From positions 1 to 39,652 of the IMG/VR virus record IMGVR_UViG_3300037502_001768: DNA of 39,652 nucleotides. One strand, written 5' to 3'. The notes below the pieces were generated by a model that did not search any database, was not told the origin of the DNA, and saw nothing but the letters and a program-made list of their open reading frames with translations. A program made the position numbers and the translations under genes. Within the stretch, counting starts at the first letter, position 1. Every line of letters begins with the position of its first letter. Shown piece by piece: positions 16,696 to 23,846 of this stretch. Source of the DNA: a virus.

Positions 16696-18196
16696 ACGGG
16701 TTTTCCCTCGGACGAGCGTTAACAATCAGCCTCGGCTGCAACGGCTTAGGCTTACTCACGCTTATCATATCTTTATCGGCAAGGAAACGTAAACCTTGGG
16801 TACAGGCGTCCATCAAGTCATCGTGCTTGATCGTTCCCTCGCCAGAAAACGAACACAATTGATACATCAGCGGTTCAGCCCACGAGCGAACCTGCCCGGG
16901 ACGTTTCTCCGACTCCACAAACCAAATCATCCCACCGGCAAAGAGGTGCGAAACCATGTGAAGACGGGTCAACTTGCTGGCTTTGCCCGGATTGTACGCA
17001 TGGGCGACGATCCCCTCTCGGGTCAGCATCTGCCGAAGCGAAATTCCGCTGCCTTTGTCTTCAATCACGATGGTATCGGGGCGTCTGCCGAAGCCTTGGG
17101 TGCGATTCGGGCCCACTAACGGGCGAATCATGGGGCGCTGTTCCTCGCCGCCGTAGTACACCTCGCGCTCTTTGTGAATCCGCTTGATTAAATCGGGCAT
17201 CCCCAGCCGATCTTCCCAACAATCGAGCAAAATGATGTTCGGTTTCTCGTCTTGGTAGAAAATCCCAAGGACCACACACGCACTCGGGTCCGAATCGGAC
17301 GTTTTCTTGTCGCGAGTCTGCTCCGTGAAGGCCGTATCCAAGCTCATCACGATGTGTTCAATCACCGGCAACGCCTTTTTAGCAGGCCACAACTTGATCC
17401 AGTTGCGCTTGATGATGCCCTGCTCTTCGGGATTGAGTACTTCGGCATGAATTTCCTGCCTTCCAAGCGTCGTGCCCTCAAACTTGAGCAACTGTTGCTG
17501 GAAAGTCGGCGCTAAATTGGCAATGTTTTCGTACGTACTCGCTCTCGTAACGTGCACATCTGCGCCATCACGGCCAATCAAGTCACGAATCAACGCTTTG
17601 GGCTTCGGCGTCGTCGTCGCCACGATCTTTGGGTGCTTTCCCAAGCGCATGCCGAACATGATCATGTCCCATGCTTCTTGATCGTACTGCCACGCTGCTA
17701 ATTCGTCGCACCATCCGCCATGGAACTGCGGTCCACGAAGCCGGTCTGGCGTCTCCGCGCTGATCCCCTTGATCAAAGACCCATTGACCAAGATGATTTC
17801 CGATAAAGATCGGTTGTAATCCCTGATCAAGCCCTCGGGCATCACGCTCACAAGCCCCGAATCTCCCTCAAAACACGTATCACGTACGTCCGCAGAGGTC
17901 GGCGCACTCACAAGCCAACGCGTATTCGGGAAGTTATACGCCCGCCACCACAACCACTCCGCTGCCGCACGCGTTTTACCAGCACCACGACCGGCCAATA
18001 ACAACCACACGGTCCAATCGCCCTTCGGGGGAACCTGATGCTTGTGCCGATTCTGCGTCCAATCCACCCGCTTATCTAAAACCCGAAGCTCCGTAAGACT
18101 GAGCTTATTAAGCTCCGCGATAACTTTCGGATCTACGTTCGGCGGAATGTTCGGCTGCGGCGTAGCCGGTGGGGGTTGTGGCGTCTTCTTGCTCAT
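16685..18196 (-). CDS. Terminase large subunit
   Basis: 503 residues. ATPase domain: Walker A GRGAGKT (69-75), Walker B followed by the catalytic acid in GWCDELAAW (D164, E165) and the coupling motif ATTTPKP (193-199). The RNase H-like nuclease begins at HIVMSLDTAF (D287) and includes TIVIEDKGSG near 380 as the second acidic site. A proline-rich N terminus (PQPPPATPQPN) precedes the motor. It packages DNA into the procapsid through the portal and cuts genome concatemers. TAATG overlap with the upstream DUF5872-like gene and overlap with portal show tight coupling. Its small-subunit partner is at 20711-21250, separated by a rightward cassette. Confidence 0.95.
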   Translation of the reverse strand: MSKKTPQPPPATPQPNIPPNVDPKVIAELNKLSLTELRVLDKRVDWTQNRHKHQVPPKGDWTVWLLLAGRGAGKTRAAAEWLWWRAYNFPNTRWLVSAPTSADVRDTCFEGDSGLVSVMPEGLIRDYNRSLSEIILVNGSLIKGISAETPDRLRGPQFHGGWCDELAAWQYDQEAWDMIMFGMRLGKHPKIVATTTPKPKALIRDLIGRDGADVHVTRASTYENIANLAPTFQQQLLKFEGTTLGRQEIHAEVLNPEEQGIIKRNWIKLWPAKKALPVIEHIVMSLDTAFTEQTRDKKTSDSDPSACVVLGIFYQDEKPNIILLDCWEDRLGMPDLIKRIHKEREVYYGGEEQRPMIRPLVGPNRTQGFGRRPDTIVIEDKGSGISLRQMLTREGIVAHAYNPGKASKLTRLHMVSHLFAGGMIWFVESEKRPGQVRSWAEPLMYQLCSFSGEGTIKHDDLMDACTQGLRFLADKDMISVSKPKPLQPRLIVNARPRENPYGI

Positions 18197-18432
18197 TAAC
18201 GCCGATATGAAGCCGTCTTCTTCGCAATTCTAGAAGGCTGCTTTACAAACTGTTGCCCCTTCGCCTTGCCCTCGCGCTTTGCCCTTGTCGTAGCCGCGTA
18301 TTCTTGCGGTGACAGCGCCTTAATTGCCGCAGCGGGGAGATACCGCTCGCCCGTTTTAGACGAAGGCTTGCCCGACTTTGTGCGCCAATCTTGGGCGGTC
18401 CAATCTTTCAAAGATTTCTGAGGTGCACGCAT
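18196..18432 (-). CDS. DUF5872-like basic protein
   Basis: 78 residues. SLKDWTAQDWRTKSGKPSSK and TGERYLPAAAIKALSPQEYA then ATTRAKREGKAKGQQFVKQP fit DUF5872 as I remember it, a small basic family in viruses and some bacteria whose function is unknown. It is basic throughout and may bind nucleic acid. The stop overlaps the terminase start (TAATG). Confidence 0.7.
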   Translation of the reverse strand: MRAPQKSLKDWTAQDWRTKSGKPSSKTGERYLPAAAIKALSPQEYAATTRAKREGKAKGQQFVKQPSRIAKKTASYRR

Positions 18433-18435
18433 GGC

Positions 18436-18618
18436 TTAGTCCTTGTAAGAGCCGCCACGGGCTTTATATTCTTTGGCTAGAAGCTGTGCTTTACGCCCGC
18501 TCCATTGCCCCGCTGCCGTGCCGTGCGTAGCTTTAGCCTTGATCTGATTGAAGAGCTTCTTGCGCATCTCGGGTTTCGTGTAATTGCCCGCTGCGTTTAC
18601 CTTAGATTTCGTCGCCAT
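18436..18618 (-). CDS. Small basic conserved phage protein
   Basis: 60 residues from the ATG at 18618, chosen because GGAG lies 8 nt upstream; a start three codons earlier is a TTG-type alternative. The chain SKVNAAGNYTKPEMRKKLFN ... QWSGRKAQLLAKEYKARGGS is a recurring small basic phage family (KxGNYTKP and GxWSxRKAQxLAKxYK pattern). Function is unknown; it is often found near DUF5872-like and terminase genes, as here. It overlaps the end of the upstream gene by 17 nt. Confidence 0.7.
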   Translation of the reverse strand: MATKSKVNAAGNYTKPEMRKKLFNQIKAKATHGTAAGQWSGRKAQLLAKEYKARGGSYKD

Positions 18619-19156
18619 GGTCAACACTCCAAATGTCAGTTTGACGCTTTAATCTCGGCCAGTTGGACTCCGTAATGAACGATTTGTCCTGCACGAGAAG
18701 ATGATTCGTAGGTTGCGCCGTAAAGCGCCCGTTGTCCAGTTTGATAAAGTAAAACTCTTTCCCCTGCTCAGGCTCCGCGCTAAATCCATCGAGCATCGGA
18801 ATCGCGGTAAACATGTACGTCCCTGTGCACTCCAGCTTAGACCGTAGCCGCGTCTTGATACGGGTCCCTTCGAGAAACGGATACTCCAGCACACTGAAGT
18901 GAATGCCGTAGCAATCCCATGTTTGTCCGTCGGCGGGGTCCCAGCGTGTTTGAGTGGGAGAATGCGCAAGTTTGTGCAACGGCACGTTCCGATACACCGC
19001 CCCACATTCGAGCATCACATGGCATCCCCAAGTGCGACCGGGGTGACTCACTAGCCCAAACCACGCTACCCGTAGCCAGTCGTCGTTGCCGAATGTGTGG
19101 GGCTGCACGTAGCAGTACGTATGTCGGGGGAGGGGGCCAGCGCCGGTATAAAGCAT
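18602..19156 (-). CDS. Conserved phage protein, first gene of the main late operon
   Basis: 184 residues, not assigned to a family. It is rich in aromatic residues and Cys/His (HTFGNDDWLRVAWFGLVSHP, WGCHVMLECGAVYRNVPLHK, TWDCYGIHF, CTGTYMFTAIP), suggesting a compact, possibly metal-binding fold. It is the 5'-most gene of the leftward operon that continues through terminase to the fibres. There is no Shine-Dalgarno before the ATG. Instead a promoter-like -10 ends 6 nt before it (see the promoter entry), so this gene may be translated from a leaderless mRNA. Confidence 0.65.
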   Translation of the reverse strand: MLYTGAGPLPRHTYCYVQPHTFGNDDWLRVAWFGLVSHPGRTWGCHVMLECGAVYRNVPLHKLAHSPTQTRWDPADGQTWDCYGIHFSVLEYPFLEGTRIKTRLRSKLECTGTYMFTAIPMLDGFSAEPEQGKEFYFIKLDNGRFTAQPTNHLLVQDKSFITESNWPRLKRQTDIWSVDHGDEI

Positions 19157-19162
19157 GGGTGC

Positions 19163-19191
19163 AAGTTAGCACAAGGTGGTAGTGCATGCAA
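19163..19191 (-). promoter_or_regulatory. Leaderless-type promoter of the late operon
   Basis: Minus strand: TTGCAT at 19191-19186, a 17-nt spacer, TAACTT at 19168-19163, then six bases (GCACCC) and the ATG at 19156. The expected transcription start coincides with the A of the start codon, and no SD is present. The same geometry occurs at 24215-24250. Confidence 0.5.
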
Positions 19192-19422
19192 AAAGTAGCG
19201 GGGGACCCTAGGTTGGATTAGGCAGATGGGACCCGTTAACCCGCCCGTCAAAAAGTGTGTCCCCGTGTGCGCAATCTAAAAAAAATCGCACATTCTGTTG
19301 GGAGTCGGAAAGGTTCCTAGGCTTTCGCTCCATTTTTTCGCGCATTTTTTTGCGCTGTGTTTTTTACTGCCTGTATTTTTTCCCGTGGTGTTTTTTTCTC
19401 CGTGTGTTTTAACTTGTGAGCA

Positions 19423-19451
19423 ATCATTACACAACCGGATTGCGTAGTCAA
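19423..19451 (-). promoter_or_regulatory. Second leftward sigma70-like promoter
   Basis: Minus strand: TTGACT at 19451-19446, 17-nt spacer, AATGAT at 19428-19423 (or TAATGA with a 16-nt spacer). It faces the late operon and would give a long, A-tract-rich leader before the gene at 19156. Confidence 0.5.
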
Positions 19452-19502
19452 CAGTTAATTGATGACACATAACGCTATGCATCGACGACAACTAATTACC
19501 TG

Positions 19503-19531
19503 TTGACATACTCAACCTGCTTGCGTTAATC
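19503..19531 (+). promoter_or_regulatory. Sigma70-like promoter of the rightward cassette
   Basis: TTGACA at 19503-19508, a 17-nt spacer and TTAATC at 19526-19531, about 40 nt before the ATG of the GP88-like gene. The -35 is a perfect consensus, in keeping with a moron expressed independently of the phage programme. Confidence 0.6.
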
Positions 19532-19570
19532 TTTGCCCGTCCGATAACTAATAACTTAGGAAATAGCACA

Positions 19571-20218
19571 ATGATCCGTATATCAGTAACTAGCAAACTT
19601 GACGGTGTTCGCTCATGGTCGTTAGTCGCTCGCGAGACATGTCCGGGCGCAATTAATCGCGACGGTTCATTAGTTCCCGCATGTGCCGGATGTTATGCCG
19701 TTGGCGGTAACTACCGTTATCCAAATGTACGCGGACCACGCGTAGAGAATCGCGAAGACTGGCAGCGCCCGGAATGGGTCGCCGATATGGTCGCCGAATT
19801 ACAGAATGACAGATTTTTCCGTTGGTTCGACTCCGGCGATATGTACGCAATCGCACTGGCCGAAAAGATATACGCGGTAATGGTCGCGACTCCATGGGTG
19901 CGCCATTGGTTGCCTACGCGTATGCATAAGTTTTCAAAATTTGCGGATGTGCTTTCGCGCATGCAATCGTTACCGAACGTCATGGTGCGCCCGTCGTCCG
20001 ACTCTGTAACAGGCGAATACGTCGCCGGGGTGCATGGTTCTACAATCGTGCCGTCAATTGATGCCGTGCCGAATGGCGCTACGTTATGCCATGCCGCTAA
20101 CAATGGTGGAAAGTGTGGACCGTGCCGCGCCTGTTACTCGAAGGATGTGGCCGTCGTCGCCTATGTGGCGCATGGTCGGAGCATGTCAAAAGTAGTTCGC
20201 GAACAGTTAGCAGCCTAA
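19571..20218 (+). CDS. GP88-like protein
   Basis: 215 residues. CPGAINRDGSLVPACAGCYA (24-43), then YPNVRGPRVENR, WFDSGDMYAIALAEKIYAVM, HWLPTRMHKF and the C-terminal cysteine cluster LCHAANNGGKCGPCRACYS resemble the mycobacteriophage gene-88-type family (CPG...CYA near the N terminus, SGD in the middle, terminal Cys cluster). Function of that family is unknown to me; the cysteines suggest a metal site. It has its own promoter and is first of three rightward genes placed between the terminase genes. Family assignment is from memory of the pattern and only moderately sure. Confidence 0.55.
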   Translation: MIRISVTSKLDGVRSWSLVARETCPGAINRDGSLVPACAGCYAVGGNYRYPNVRGPRVENREDWQRPEWVADMVAELQNDRFFRWFDSGDMYAIALAEKIYAVMVATPWVRHWLPTRMHKFSKFADVLSRMQSLPNVMVRPSSDSVTGEYVAGVHGSTIVPSIDAVPNGATLCHAANNGGKCGPCRACYSKDVAVVAYVAHGRSMSKVVREQLAA

Positions 20219-20230
20219 TAGGGGAATCAA

Positions 20231-20461
20231 ATGGGAATCACCATACGCAAAGTACGCGCAGGAAATTGGTACACGTTCTCGCCGGTAGGCATGGACCTAT
20301 ACGACCCAAAAACCACGCTAACGTCAGGCGATATCGTGCAAGTAAAACGTGCGCCCGGATGCCCGCCACCGAACACAATGGGACATTGTCACGTGTACGA
20401 CGTAGCCGGAAAATTTCGCGGATTAGTTCTAACCAATAGCCTACAGAGGGAAAGCACATGA
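20231..20461 (+). CDS. Small cassette protein, unknown function
   Basis: 76 residues, preceded by an SD (AGGGGA, 6 nt). KVRAGNWYTFSPVGMDLYDP ... SGDIVQVKRAPGCPPPNTMG ... HCHVYDVAGKFRGLV reads as a small beta barrel (SH3/KOW-like strand rhythm: GDIVQVKRAPG, HVYDVAGKFRGLV). No family recognised. Its TGA overlaps the next ATG, so the cassette is an operon. Confidence 0.6.
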   Translation: MGITIRKVRAGNWYTFSPVGMDLYDPKTTLTSGDIVQVKRAPGCPPPNTMGHCHVYDVAGKFRGLVLTNSLQREST

Positions 20462-20661
20462 TCACGTTCCGTCAATTCCGTAGCCTAGTGAGTGCCGAGG
20501 TATCTCGCCTGTCTGGCCTGTCTCTCGCCTGTCTCCCGGATGTGGACCTATCGGATTACTACGACGAGGAATACACGCTAGACGAGGCGCAAGATGCCGC
20601 AAAAGAAGCAGCGCACATGGCGCTCCTCGAAGAAGGATTCTCGGCGGACCTACTGACCTAG
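20458..20661 (+). CDS. Small acidic cassette protein
   Basis: 67 residues. The N-terminal half (FRQFRSLVSAEVSRLSGLSL) is basic-amphipathic and the C-terminal half strongly acidic (DVDLSDYYDEEYTLDEAQDA), which could mimic DNA or act as an inhibitor, but that is speculation. GCCTGTCT appears three times in the DNA between about 20505 and 20535, a short internal direct repeat. ATGA overlap with the previous gene; terminator 25 nt downstream. Confidence 0.6.
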   Translation: MITFRQFRSLVSAEVSRLSGLSLACLPDVDLSDYYDEEYTLDEAQDAAKEAAHMALLEEGFSADLLT

Positions 20662-20685
20662 TCGGACATAACAGGGTGCTATTTT

Positions 20686-20712
20686 GGGGGTGCTAGTCAC
20701 CCCCCTTTTTTT
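20686..20712 (+). terminator. Rho-independent terminator of the cassette
   Basis: GGGGGTG (20686-20692) pairs with CACCCCC (20698-20704) around CTAGT, followed by seven T residues. The T-run runs into the stop codon of the convergent small-terminase gene. In the minus direction there is no U-tract, so leftward transcription from the small terminase is not terminated by it. Confidence 0.9.
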
Positions 20713-21250
20713 ATTCCACTTCGTGCGCTTCGCCGTCGATCGTAATGCCGTGCGCGAGTCGTCCCGCTAGTTTGCTCACTACCTCAGTACGTTGCGCGAT
20801 TTCAATCGGGCCACCGTTCGCGCCGGTTAGTTCGACCGCGTTGCGTTCCGTGAACTTTCCCCCGCCTCTCGTTTTGAGCAAAAAGATTGCAGCGGTATCG
20901 CTTCCCGCCTTGGCACGTTGAGCGAGGGAACCGGCAATCTCGGAGACCATGTTCGATTGACCGTTCTTGAATTCGTAATCGTAATGCTCACGGACGGTCG
21001 ATTCGGATATGCGGAGCGCGTTACACACCATGTCCATGGTGAAGCCGGAGAACGACATCGTTGCGACGCTTTGCGCGATCATCGCATCGGGATGCTTACG
21101 ATTATCGTTTTTGGGAGATACAGCCCTAGTGGTGTAGTTCGCTACAACACCCTCTTTCGCATTTAAATCGTTTTTTAGCGGTTCAACCACTACCCCGCTA
21201 CCTACCCCGCTCCCCTGCTCTGTCGTCGCCTCTGGCGCTTTCTCTGTCAC
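20711..21250 (-). CDS. Terminase small subunit-like HTH protein
   Basis: 179 residues from a GTG at 21250 supported by GGAG 9 nt upstream. The N-terminal 50 residues are disordered. GFTMDMVCNALRISESTVRE (74-93) is a helix-turn-helix. AQRAKAGSDTAAIFLLKTRG followed by GGKFTER and VELTGANGGPIEI match the C-terminal part of small terminases and terminase-associated HTH proteins (a lone small-molecule-like LKTRGGW...E(V/L)TGxxGGPI pattern). It would recognise the packaging site and stimulate the large subunit. It is co-oriented with the large subunit but separated from it by the rightward cassette. An HTH regulator of another kind is the main alternative. Confidence 0.75.
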   Translation of the reverse strand: MTEKAPEATTEQGSGVGSGVVVEPLKNDLNAKEGVVANYTTRAVSPKNDNRKHPDAMIAQSVATMSFSGFTMDMVCNALRISESTVREHYDYEFKNGQSNMVSEIAGSLAQRAKAGSDTAAIFLLKTRGGGKFTERNAVELTGANGGPIEIAQRTEVVSKLAGRLAHGITIDGEAHEVE

Positions 21251-21785
21251 GTTTACGCGCTCCTTTGCTTAGCCCGTAGCCTATGGGGGATAAACCCCGC
21301 CCAAGTCGGGCCGATTCTAGCCCGTTCCTAATTTTTCAATTATTGCATAAGACCCAAAGGAAGAAAAGAACAAGCGTAAGTGACTGATTCTAAAGGAAAG
21401 ATATATTTTTTTCATTTATTTATTTCTTACTTCTATCCGCTCTTGTTAAAAGTTTTCCTCTTACCTTGCTACGCTTTCCTGTCTGTCTGTGGCTGAACCC
21501 CTAAGAAAGAATGAAATAAATGCAGGGATCAAGTTTAGCATTCAAAAAATCATTTAAAAATTAACAAGTTAAGACAGCAAACATCGTCCCTTTAAATTAC
21601 TTAACTCAAGCGAATTAGTGCATTTAATTCATAAGAAAAAAGCCCAAAACCGGCTCAATTTACCGACTCAAATAACACTCTCAAAATTAAAGGTATAAAA
21701 TATTTGAACTCTCTAAATTTGAGAGTACTATTCACATGGGCGAATACCCACCTAATCCACTTTTAGGCTACGGAGGATTTAAACG
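21251..21785. other. AT-rich non-coding region, candidate origin / control region
   Basis: No gene. It is visibly richer in A+T than the flanks and lies between leftward and rightward transcription. ACTCTCAAA (21677-21685) and TTTGAGAGT (21718-21726) form an inverted repeat, and ACTCTC (21708-21713) with GAGAGT (21721-21726) a second, overlapping hairpin around TAAATTT. A TATAAA box lies at 21694-21699 between them, without a good -35. CTATTCACA near 21729 is one base off a relaxed DnaA box. TTTAAA occurs at 21553, 21591 and 21778. A leading strand origin or early-promoter operator are both possible. Confidence 0.5.
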
Positions 21786-22100
21786 ATGGCTAACACGACG
21801 ATTTATCTAGACGCGCTTCTTCAGTTCGACCGACCGGCTTCAGTTAAAGAGGTGTACCAAAAGGCTCAGGAAATGTTCGGCCCCATGGTGAAAGGTGATC
21901 GGACTTCTGCTCGATCCTGTCTTGAGCGTTACTTGGGGACGGGGAAAGTAGTGAAAGAAAATGCGAGGTACTACGCCACCAAGGAAGCGGCTGATCCCAT
22001 TGGGGGGCTGTCTACTCGAATCAAAACGCTAGAGGTTGAAAACAAAAGGCTGCGCGATGAAAACGAGCAACTGCTGAAGCGATTGGAGGGTCAAATATAA
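21786..22100 (+). CDS. Winged-helix-like protein with C-terminal coiled coil
   Basis: 104 residues with a strong SD (GGAGG). Residues 1-65 (DALLQFDRPASVKEVYQKAQ ... SCLERYLGTGKVVKENARYY) read as a winged helix: two helices, a recognition helix and a wing ending in YYA. Residues 75-102 (STRIKTLEVENKRLRDENEQ) form a leucine-zipper-like coiled coil, implying a dimer. It is the first gene after the AT-rich region and probably a transcriptional regulator or origin-binding protein acting there. This is inference; no family was recognised. Confidence 0.6.
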   Translation: MANTTIYLDALLQFDRPASVKEVYQKAQEMFGPMVKGDRTSARSCLERYLGTGKVVKENARYYATKEAADPIGGLSTRIKTLEVENKRLRDENEQLLKRLEGQI

Positions 22101-22135
22101 ATTTACTTTCTATCCACCACGCGGTCGCTTGTGTG

Positions 22136-22164
22136 TTGACTCATGCAAGCGGCTTGCGTAGGAT
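22136..22164 (+). promoter_or_regulatory. Sigma70-like promoter
   Basis: TTGACT at 22136-22141, 17-nt spacer, TAGGAT at 22159-22164, about 37 nt before the ATG of the next gene. The spacer ends in GGCTTGCG directly before the -10, a feature shared with the cassette promoter at 19503. Confidence 0.6.
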
Positions 22165-22200
22165 AAGTCCCGACCACTCACAAAAACGGAGATAGCCAAC

Positions 22201-22437
22201 ATGACCCAAGCACAACAATTTCGAGACGTACTGGCGGCGCAATACCGCGAACTGTTCACGACTCCTGAGTACGCAATGGCGGCTGCGCGGATGACTCCCG
22301 AAGCATTGGCTACGCGCATGACGGACGGCCTCATTTCTGGGGCTGCAAGTAAAGACGGCGACGGTATCAAGCGCACTTGCAAGGCTCTCGGAATCAAGAA
22401 CACCTACGCCGCGATCAAAACCTATTTAAACGGATAA
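22201..22437 (+). CDS. Small helical early protein
   Basis: 78 residues behind its own promoter and an SD-like GGAGATAG. Helical throughout (MTQAQQFRDVLAAQYRELFT ... ISGAASKDGDGIKRTCKALG) and ends IKTYLNG. No family recognised. Immediate-early position suggests host takeover or regulation, but nothing in the sequence shows which. Confidence 0.6.
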   Translation: MTQAQQFRDVLAAQYRELFTTPEYAMAAARMTPEALATRMTDGLISGAASKDGDGIKRTCKALGIKNTYAAIKTYLNG

Positions 22438-22450
22438 GGAGAAAGCACAC

Positions 22451-22657
22451 ATGAACGACAAAGAGATTAGCCGCGAACAAATGATCGACGCTCTGGTATC
22501 AGAGTCCATCAACTACATACGCGAGTGCATGGAGCGGGGCGATGTTGCCTTGCTTGCGGATTACCTTTCGTACGGCTTTATCGGCTACGAAAAGATGTCC
22601 GACAGCGACTTGTTATGCGAATACGAATCTAACGTGAGCGAGGAGTTCGCGGTATGA
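22451..22657 (+). CDS. Small acidic early protein
   Basis: 68 residues (MNDKEISREQMIDALVSESI ... DSDLLCEYESNVSEEFAV), with SD AGGAGA. Acidic and helical; YIRECMERGDVALLADYLSY and the DxELxxEY-type end resemble small phage proteins often placed in early operons. Its leader and first codons nearly match those of the gene at 24335. Stop and next start overlap as ATGA. Confidence 0.6.
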   Translation: MNDKEISREQMIDALVSESINYIRECMERGDVALLADYLSYGFIGYEKMSDSDLLCEYESNVSEEFAV

Positions 22658-22839
22658 ACCGATTCAATCACGCATACACATTCGGGTTTTCTCTTGAAAA
22701 TAACTCCGAGGACGGCACGGCATCGGCTGAAGAATTACGACGGGCGATTATGCTTGCCGTGTCTGTGATGTCCGATACGGAACTGATGGAGAACTGCGGA
22801 TTTCCTTTTGATAGTTACGAGATTGAGGAGGCCGCATGA
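22654..22839 (+). CDS. Small acidic early protein
   Basis: 61 residues (FNHAYTFGFSLENNSEDGTA ... LMENCGFPFDSYEIEEAA). The N-terminal FNHAYTFGFSLENN reads like the edge of a beta sheet and the middle is a helix (SAEELRRAIMLAVSVMSDTE). Acidic; a Cys-containing ENCGFPFDSYE end resembles short phage proteins of unknown function. Overlaps both neighbours as ATGA. Confidence 0.6.
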   Translation: MNRFNHAYTFGFSLENNSEDGTASAEELRRAIMLAVSVMSDTELMENCGFPFDSYEIEEAA

Positions 22840-23105
22840 AAAAGCGCAAAGTCACCGACCGTTCCCCGTCCGACGTTGTTTCAATGGACAACGACATCAA
22901 AGTTTCAGCCCTGCTCACGACGGCTGCGATCATTACGAACCGCGACGAGGCATCGTTTTTCCTATCTAGCCTTGCCGAGTCGATCATCAACGCGATGCCG
23001 AAGGGCGCACAGTCTGGGGCCACCAAGTTGGTCAAAAAGGACGCGCTCAAACTCTTAGAAGCACTTGAAGGCAACGGCAAGCCAACCAAGAGGGCCAAAG
23101 CATGA
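22836..23105 (+). CDS. Small early protein, unknown function
   Basis: 89 residues. Basic ends (MKKRKVTDRSPSD, GNGKPTKRAKA) flank a hydrophobic helical core (DIKVSALLTTAAIITNRDEA, FFLSSLAESIINAMP). Not recognised. The start overlaps the previous stop and its own stop overlaps the next ATG, so it is part of a translationally coupled chain. Confidence 0.6.
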   Translation: MKKRKVTDRSPSDVVSMDNDIKVSALLTTAAIITNRDEASFFLSSLAESIINAMPKGAQSGATKLVKKDALKLLEALEGNGKPTKRAKA

Positions 23106-23194
23106 CCCCGACTGACTACGCAATTGCTTTAAACGCCGCTTACGCGCTTGGCTTCTTTGCCCTACTGGTCTTTATCTTTCGGAAACACCTATGA
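23102..23194 (+). CDS. 30-residue single-span membrane peptide
   Basis: A 30-codon frame, MTPTDYAIALNAAYALGFFA then LLVFIFRKHL, fills exactly the gap between two coupled genes, overlapping both as ATGA. One transmembrane helix (about 7-26) and a basic C-terminal end predict N-out/C-in insertion. Too short to assign. Holin-like or membrane-anchor functions are possible; it is immediately upstream of a methyltransferase gene. Confidence 0.55.
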   Translation: MTPTDYAIALNAAYALGFFALLVFIFRKHL

Positions 23195-23832
23195 AAAAGA
23201 TACAAATCAACCGTCGCACTCTATCGCGGGTCATCTGGGAGCAAGTGGGGCATCACTTCCCGCCCCCTGCGCTTCACCGACAACTGGATGCCTGTCAGGA
23301 CTTGCGCTCGACCGCCGACTACAACACCGGCTCCATTTCCGACACCGACGCAGAGGACTTGTACGGCATCGTTCGCTACTTTCGCCCCTTTATGGTCGCG
23401 GAGGTGGGGACGTTTATCGGTCGTAGCACGATGACCATGGCTCACGCGATGGAGGCGGGTAATGTGTATACCTGCGATGCCTCAAATGACATCACCCTGC
23501 CTACGGCTACCGGCTGCGAAACGGTCATTGAGCAATTCCCCCGCTCGACCTCGACCGAGATGTTTAAACGCTTGGTGGAGCGATCCGCGAAGGTGGATTT
23601 GTTTTATCTCGACGGGCGCATACCGGCAGATGACTTACCGCTCATTAACTCTCTGATGCACGATCAGTCGGTTTTTGTACTGGATGACTTTGAGGGCATC
23701 GAGAAGGGCGTCGCCAATGCCGCGATGCTGATGGGGAAACTGGGGCCGTACTACGTCTTGGTCTACCCCCGGGGCAACGGCAAGACCGCGATGATGCTCC
23801 CGAGAACGCTACTGGAATTTACGAACCAGTAA
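23191..23832 (+). CDS. SAM-dependent methyltransferase, Methyltransf_24-like
   Basis: 213 residues. Motif I EVGTFIGRST (71-80) begins the SAM-binding Rossmann fold, NVYTCDAS (91-98) supplies the ribose-binding acid D96, and VDLFYLDGRIPADDLPLINS fits motif IV/V of class I methyltransferases of the O-methyltransferase type. GSISDTDAEDLYGIVRYFRP before motif I is a substrate-side helix. No target-recognition domain or DNA-methylase catalytic motif (NPPY/DPPY) is seen, so a small molecule or sugar is the likelier substrate. It is coupled to the membrane peptide upstream. Confidence 0.7.
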   Translation: MKKIQINRRTLSRVIWEQVGHHFPPPALHRQLDACQDLRSTADYNTGSISDTDAEDLYGIVRYFRPFMVAEVGTFIGRSTMTMAHAMEAGNVYTCDASNDITLPTATGCETVIEQFPRSTSTEMFKRLVERSAKVDLFYLDGRIPADDLPLINSLMHDQSVFVLDDFEGIEKGVANAAMLMGKLGPYYVLVYPRGNGKTAMMLPRTLLEFTNQ

Positions 23833-23846
23833 CGACAAGCAATCCA

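Larger units (their letters stand above)
19157..19570. other. Divergent intergenic control region, 414 bp
   Basis: No convincing gene. It separates leftward late genes from a rightward cassette and holds two leftward and one rightward promoter candidate. Between 19333 and 19410 six T-runs of 4-7 bases recur about every 12-16 bp on the plus strand, separated by GC-rich bits, including a GCGCA / TGCGC hairpin (near 19341-19355). A 71-codon minus frame here encodes low-complexity KTHGEKNTTGK-like sequence that is an artefact of the A-tracts and would contain the promoter. The leader from the upstream leftward promoter would be about 260 nt. Confidence 0.6.

Noticed and set aside
16696-16725. Ten-codon upstream extension of the portal gene
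   Set aside because: The ATG at 16695 has a good Shine-Dalgarno, and the extension would add an uncharacteristic basic stretch inside the terminase frame.
19276-19491. 71-codon minus-strand frame (KTHGEKNTTGK-like)
   Set aside because: It is produced by the A-tracts of the intergenic region, contains the leftward promoter candidate, has no SD and no family resemblance.
21251-21785. tRNA or attachment site in the AT-rich gap
   Set aside because: No cloverleaf arms, CCA end or long direct repeat seen; no integrase gene in the window.
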